DNA from: Fomitopsis serialis
Lineage: Eukaryota > Basidiomycota > Agaricomycetes > Polyporales > Fomitopsidaceae
Direction of reading: 5' to 3'
Length of the DNA: 64,000 bases
NCBI RefSeq assembly: GCF_022376445.1
Contig: NW_025955001.1
Location: 124,001-188,000 of the forward strand
The notes under the pieces were generated by a model that worked only from the letters and a program-made list of their open reading frames with translations, was not told the origin of the DNA and did not search any database. Position 1 is the stretch's first letter, and each line of letters opens with the position of its first letter. A program made the translations under genes and the position numbers. This document shows positions 59,091 to 64,000 of the stretch, one piece after another.

Positions 59091-59417
59091 CTACCGCACT
59101 TCCTCAGTCTCCAGCCCCTTGGCGACGTCCTCCAGCCTGCTCCGCACTTCCTCTAGTCTGCCACCCTGCTTGTCCGCCTCACCACGATGGAGCAACCGGA
59201 TAGCCGCTCTCGTCTCCTTCACGAACTCGTACGATCGCTCGACAGACTCGTTGACGTCCTTGGACTGTCCACCAGCAAGAGAGGATGTATCCGAAGGTAC
59301 TGTCTTCGAGGGCGACGGAAGAGCAGAGGAGAGGTTGCAGTCTGATGCGCGCAGGAGCGCAAGGTCGCGAAGCGTGTCGCCGAGAGGCAGAGGGTTGCCT
59401 TTCTTCTTTGCCGGCAT
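59091..59417 (-). CDS. small coiled-coil protein, 108 aa
   Basis: A single exon on the minus strand, ATG 59417. It starts MPAKKKGNPLPLGDTLRDLA, then LLRASDCN, a serine-rich linker, and a charged helical C-terminus (VERSYEFVKETRAAIRLLHR, GGRLEEVRSRLEDVAKGLE) that should form a coiled coil. The composition and heptad pattern look genuinely coding. I believe related small proteins exist in other basidiomycetes but cannot name a family. Function unknown. Confidence 0.6.
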   Translation of the reverse strand: MPAKKKGNPLPLGDTLRDLALLRASDCNLSSALPSPSKTVPSDTSSLAGGQSKDVNESVERSYEFVKETRAAIRLLHRGEADKQGGRLEEVRSRLEDVAKGLETEEVR

Positions 59418-60089
59418 GGTGCTCCTGAGCCTAGCAGAGTATGACGCGCTCGTGATGGATAATCGCGTAAAGCAGACGTCGTGGTGTTCAGACCTGGGCC
59501 AACACCAACATCGACGTCGAAGACACGGTGGATGTGGGCAAGATGTGGGCGGTCGTACTGTACACTAGGCGCCCGACTGAAGCACGGCAAGTCAAGTCGC
59601 CTTCACGCCGATAGACCCTTCAGTACTTCAGTGACGAAGACGTACTTTGCCTTGTGGACCCTTCACTCATGGGCAACGTGTACATTTATGTATATGTATA
59701 ACACAGGATCACAACAACATTCTTGAACGTAGTCCAAAGACTCCGACATATGACATAGAGAAAAGAATCAACGGAGTCTTGAGTACATAAGGCCTAAGTT
59801 CCTGGAGTCTATTGTCCCCCGTCGCAAGGCCCGTGGCTGGGAGAACGGTGAAGGATGACTAGTGCATGAAGACGTTAACATCCTGAAGCCGTTTGTAGAG
59901 TGCGACTCACCATAAAGAAATACAGCGTAGCGGTTACATGGTTACCTATGAAATCGCAAGAGTCGGCATGTAGACTTCAAGGCATGCTAATGAAGTAACA
60001 CTCACGATGAGCCGATATCTTCTATGGTATAAAAATCCGAAATCCAAAACACAACAACGAATCCAAAACACATAAAGAAAAACAGTGAG
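59418..60089. other. intergenic, nothing recognised
   Basis: No gene or repeat was recognised between the coiled-coil gene and the monooxygenase stop. Confidence 0.45.
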
Positions 60090-62053
60090 TCAAAGATCGG
60101 CACCGACTTTGACAAGGTTGAACTTGAATGTACCGGGTAGTACGCGCGCCGCACGCTCCTGCACGAGCCCCCACTGGACCCACCAGTCGTCCGCCTCTTC
60201 CTCCGGATCAAATATGAAGATATCCCGGATGGCCTACCGCCCCGCGTCAGCGTCACGCACCCAGATCTGGCGAAAACATCCCAGACGAACCTCCTCGGTA
60301 TACCACGCCGCCTCTTCGTTACCCATCGACTCCACGACGTTCTTGAGCGTCTTCGCCTGGAGGATCCCGGGCGGCATCGACATCGACGCGGGGTTCGTGC
60401 TCTGCGCCTTCTTGACCGACTGCACGCGCCGTTGCCGGTTCTCCGCGAACGCGGCGAGGAAGCTCGGGATCTGCTCGCGGCGGTGCAGGTAGCTGAACAG
60501 CCGCCCGAGCATCATCCCGTCGCCCGCGGCGATGCTGACCGCGTACAGCGAGCCAGTCTGGTAGATGAAAGGCATCTGAGTGCGCGGAGAGGGGAGGGGA
60601 GGGGAAGGGAAGCTTACGGTGAGTGGGTGCGCGGCCTCACCGATGACGACGAACTGGCCGCATTCGTGCACCCAGTCTTCGATCTCCGGCTTGTCGGTGA
60701 CGGGCATGGCCATGACTCTCGTGGCCATCTCGACCAACTTGATAAGCCTGCTCAAAGCGCCGTCAGAGGCATGCGGTCCCAAAGAAAAGCGGCACTGACC
60801 GGGGTTCACAGCTCTCCGACCTCATCACTGCAAGGAGCTCTTCGTTGCCTGACATGTAGACTGGTTGATTGACTAGGAGGTTCTCACTCCCACTGTCGGG
60901 CGCATAGATGTGTAGGTGGAATTCGTTCCGCTTCTAGGGCCTCATGTGTTAATCGCCGTAGGCAACAGTGCTTCAGACTACGTACGATGGGGAAACCGAT
61001 AACACCGCATCCGTGTCCTGCCCATGACCATGCGGTGCCGAGTCCCTGAACCATCGGCAGTTAGACTAGAGCGGTTGTAGATAGGAAAACTCACAACTTC
61101 GGGGAGAAATCCGGCCAGATCTGCTTCCAACTTGATTTTGTCCATCGGGACGACAGCGCTTCGCACAAGCGTCAGTTGTGCGGACAGCTCTCCTTCGAGT
61201 GGGTCGCTCACTTGTACAGAACCATCCCCGTTGAGCGCGTTTCGTCTTCCTCAGGCTCGAGCATGAGTGACCGCGAAACGCTGTGCGTGCCATCCGCGCC
61301 GACAATAACGTCGGCTGTGACCTGCTCCCCGCTTTCGAGAGTGACTGAAGGCCTCTCCCCGCTCAGATCAACCGTGACGACCTTCGCATCGCCTCGCAAA
61401 TTCGCCCCGGACGTGACGGCGGTCTCGTAGAGCACCCGGCGGAAATCTGCGTACTGCTCGAGAACCGTCAGAACAGCGATAGACAATGTTGACTGCCAAT
61501 GACGCACGTGCATCCCGAGGAAAACTCCGCCGCTTTCCGTCTTGAAGTCGTGTACCCATTCGCCCCGTGCAACGACCTCTCCGGTTTCACCTGATGGACC
61601 GTATTCGGGTCATGAACAGATCGACACGGGGTTACCAAAATAATCCTTACATTGCATGAAGCACACATATTGCTGCATGTAAGAAATATCGCGGAGTTGC
61701 GTCTCGAGGCCCCATCGGAAGTAGAGCCTAGACATATTGGGTGCGAGCCTGCACCCGCCCGCCAGGTTCGTCTGGTACCATCAGTAGCCAGATCAGTCGT
61801 GGTCCCTGCAGAATTAGATGCATCACGCTCACTTCCTGGAAATCATTTCCCTCTTCCAGCAATGTGACCCTGTGTCCTGTCCGCGCGAGAGCAATTGCAG
61901 CGGTGAGACCTGATATGCCTCCGCCGATGATCAGAAAATCGACCACAAGGAGGTCTGCATCCTGGGGAAGAGACCGAAATGAGCCGTTTGGATCGCTCCT
62001 CCCAATCGATAGCGCGTCTAAATCACCTGCATGTTGAGTACCGTGCTCGCCAT
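60090..62053 (-). CDS. FAD-dependent monooxygenase (salicylate-hydroxylase-like)
   Basis: Class A flavoprotein hydroxylase that would use NAD(P)H and oxygen to hydroxylate an aromatic or similar substrate. Minus strand. A 9-codon first exon (MASTVLNMQ, 62053-62027) splices to DADLLVVDFLIIGGGISGLT, so the Rossmann GxGxxG lies near residue 20. Later exons give LAPNMSRLYFRWGLETQLRD, then DVIVGADGTHS (the DG motif), GHGCGVIGFPI, and GQFVVIGEAAHPLT. The last corresponds to the GDAAHP flavin motif, with Asp replaced by Glu. The C-terminus is DDWWVQWGLVQERAARV. About nine short introns, all with usable sites. It could act in lignin-derived aromatic breakdown or secondary metabolism; the substrate is not deducible. 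Confidence 0.82.
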
Positions 62054-64000
62054 CTCGCCAGGGTGAATACGCAGGACGGTCGCCGGTGAAGCTTCGAGTT
62101 GGCAGTGGCCCTCACGGTCTATAGACGGTCATACGCGAGAATGTGGAGAATGCATAGGGGCATAGATGAGGGGGGTTTCTGCCCCGGCTTTTTCTGCAAC
62201 CGCCACGGCCGACGAACAGAGCATGTTCCGCCATTGCTTGACAGATTGGCATCTTACAGGGGCTCAACGGTTCTGGAGCAAGGTACGACGTCGATATCAT
62301 CGGATCGGGCACCTAACGGGTGTTATAGTACATCGCTGTGATAGGCTACATAGGAGTGAGCACGAAGTAACAAAGTTCTGGAATATGGAAGCACAAACCC
62401 GCGAGGGTCGGGTCCGGGTGGGATGCACTGCAGCCGAGCCGCTGGGTAAAAGTCGAATGTGCCAGTGAGGACGTTGCTTGCGAGAACATACTGTACTCGA
62501 ATACATATTGTCAGCTTCAAGCATCACTTCTCGGAAATTCCTTACCCGCCGGTGCTTGAAGGCAGCGCGAAGGTGTTCAAGAAATTCGAAGACGTAGATG
62601 TTCTCCGAGTCACGCGCCTAACTGTGAAGCGATATGGCTCGGTTTGATTCGGCCCTCTCAATTTATCAACCCATAGGTCCGACTTGAGTCTGACCACTCT
62701 TTCCAGCCAAATAAGAAACCTGCCAAAAACGATAGACGTTTCGCCTTTGGCCAAGATGATGTTCCCGGAGGGGGAGGAGAACCGGGAGGGCCGCGCCACA
62801 GAAGCCACCGGGGATCCCTCGGGCGTCTGTGGCAGGTGGCTGCTGTGGCGCGGCAGGTGGGAGGAGGAGGAGGAGGGTATTCCATTTAGTCCATTGCGGC
62901 CGGAGGCCCGGTGAGTTCGGAAGCTCTCGTTCGCGAGATTCCACTGCCCTTCTCCTACCCCCTGGCAAGTACCGGACAGATAAGTACATGGGTATGTCCA
63001 CTCAAGCTAGGACTGAAGTTACTCAGGGAATGGTGAACGGATTGAGGAACTTGAAGCCACCCGAGTTACTTCGATGCAGTGTTCAAATTACATTCACTAG
63101 CGCCCCCAGAAGCCAACGACCTCGAGGCTCGCTTACAGCCAGCGCCACTGGCAGTCGGACTCATCGTCCTCATCGTCCGTGACACCGGCACCTGCTATGA
63201 CTTCAGTTTAGCGAAGACGGCGTTGAACATCATCATAGGTGCGCCGTACAGCTGTCCAAAACATGATCACAAACAATCAGGTGCGGTCCGTGCCTGTGTA
63301 AGGAGGTGTAAGGACGGTAACTTGAACTTACCTTCGCGCCCATCACGAGATACCGATCCTAGCAGCAGTAGTGCTTCTCGATCTCAGAATGATGATGAGC
63401 ATGCCGACGCGGAGCTCCAGCACCGTTCGGTCACCCTGGTACCAAGAAGTCACCGTTACAAAGGTTATCCCCAGGTGAGTCGTCTTATCGGAGCACGCGT
63501 CGTCATGCGCAGGCGTACTTAGAAGCAGTGCATCTCAAGTGCATCTCGCATATGCATTCCCTCTGGCCCGGCTGTAGCTCGCCGTCTCGGTGAGCTTCGT
63601 CCTGGTCATGGATTCAAAGTGTAGCGCGAGTTACCGATTGGCAGACTTCACGCCGGATGTGACTTCACAGTATACTCCAGACTCGAACACGCACGGCCTT
63701 CCATACTCCTTCCATCCGATGCAGACGACCTTATGCTGACGACAACATTCCCATCAGACGTGTCGAGATGTTACCGACAAAGACACTCATCTCAATTGCA
63801 TCTCACGGCAGTAAGAGTGCCAGGCTTTCTGTGGGTCATAGTAGCCTCGTATACAGGTACGCCGAGAATCATGTACACGTACACACACCGGGCGACCGTG
63901 GCGGCGTCCCATTGTGACCGTGTCTGTGCATGAAGCTTAACACAACTCGAGTCGCCATCGAAGTGCAACTGGCTTTTGAGTTTTAGGGTTCTAGTTGCGT
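62054..64000. other. right end of the window, no gene recognised
   Basis: About 1.9 kb. Short frames only, including a low-complexity GGAGGAGGAG stretch near 62.86 kb. A gene continuing beyond the window edge cannot be excluded. Confidence 0.4.

Overview
The window is genomic DNA from a filamentous basidiomycete, most likely a wood-decay Agaricomycete (Polyporales-like). The reasons are many short (about 45-70 bp) GT-AG introns, a Plavaka-type DNA transposon, a division-2 chitin synthase, GH10 xylanases, a Pex23/24-type peroxin and an expanded F-box family. Nothing is bacterial: there are no operons, Shine-Dalgarno sites or CRISPR arrays.

Region 1 (2.1-12.9 kb) is a three-level nest of mobile DNA. 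A DDE transposase gene on the minus strand (start near 12878, stop near 2112) is split by an 8,119-bp Plavaka-like element (2603-10721). That element has matching inverted ends, a 2-bp TG duplication and TCAGA/TCTGA-rich subterminal zones. It carries an apparently intact 1,043-aa transposase (minus strand) and a second, divergently transcribed gene (plus strand). The second gene is itself broken by a 980-bp solo LTR (8301-9280) with a GCGG duplication. Removing each insertion with one duplication copy restores the interrupted reading frame. The order of events is therefore DDE element, then Plavaka, then LTR retrotransposon.

Region 2 (13-23.4 kb) has a G-rich 19-bp minisatellite, dynamitin (dynactin p50), an 81-aa protein that is essentially one double-stranded-RNA-binding domain, a 40-aa secreted peptide, a CDKN3-like dual-specificity phosphatase and an unrecognised 166-aa gene.

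Region 3 (23.5-27.4 kb) is a class IV-like chitin synthase with a 10-bp-periodic array in its promoter region and apparent frame breaks in its N-terminal part.

Region 4 (27.8-41.5 kb) holds three paralogous alpha/beta hydrolases and two GH10 xylanases in opposite orientations around an isoaspartyl peptidase/L-asparaginase. One hydrolase has a premature TAG, another a frameshift, and one xylanase a frameshift in its signal peptide.

Region 5 (42.5-44 kb) is farnesyl diphosphate synthase (ERG20), followed by a gene-poor stretch with a dispersed 20-bp repeat.

Region 6 (45.9-58.2 kb) has four F-box paralogues, one intact peroxin and one decayed peroxin copy. The layout points to duplication of a divergent peroxin/F-box unit. 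Region 7 (59-62 kb) has a small coiled-coil protein and an FAD-dependent monooxygenase.

Single-base frame breaks recur across otherwise well-conserved genes, and several sit in homopolymers. Sequencing or assembly error must be weighed against real pseudogenisation for each.
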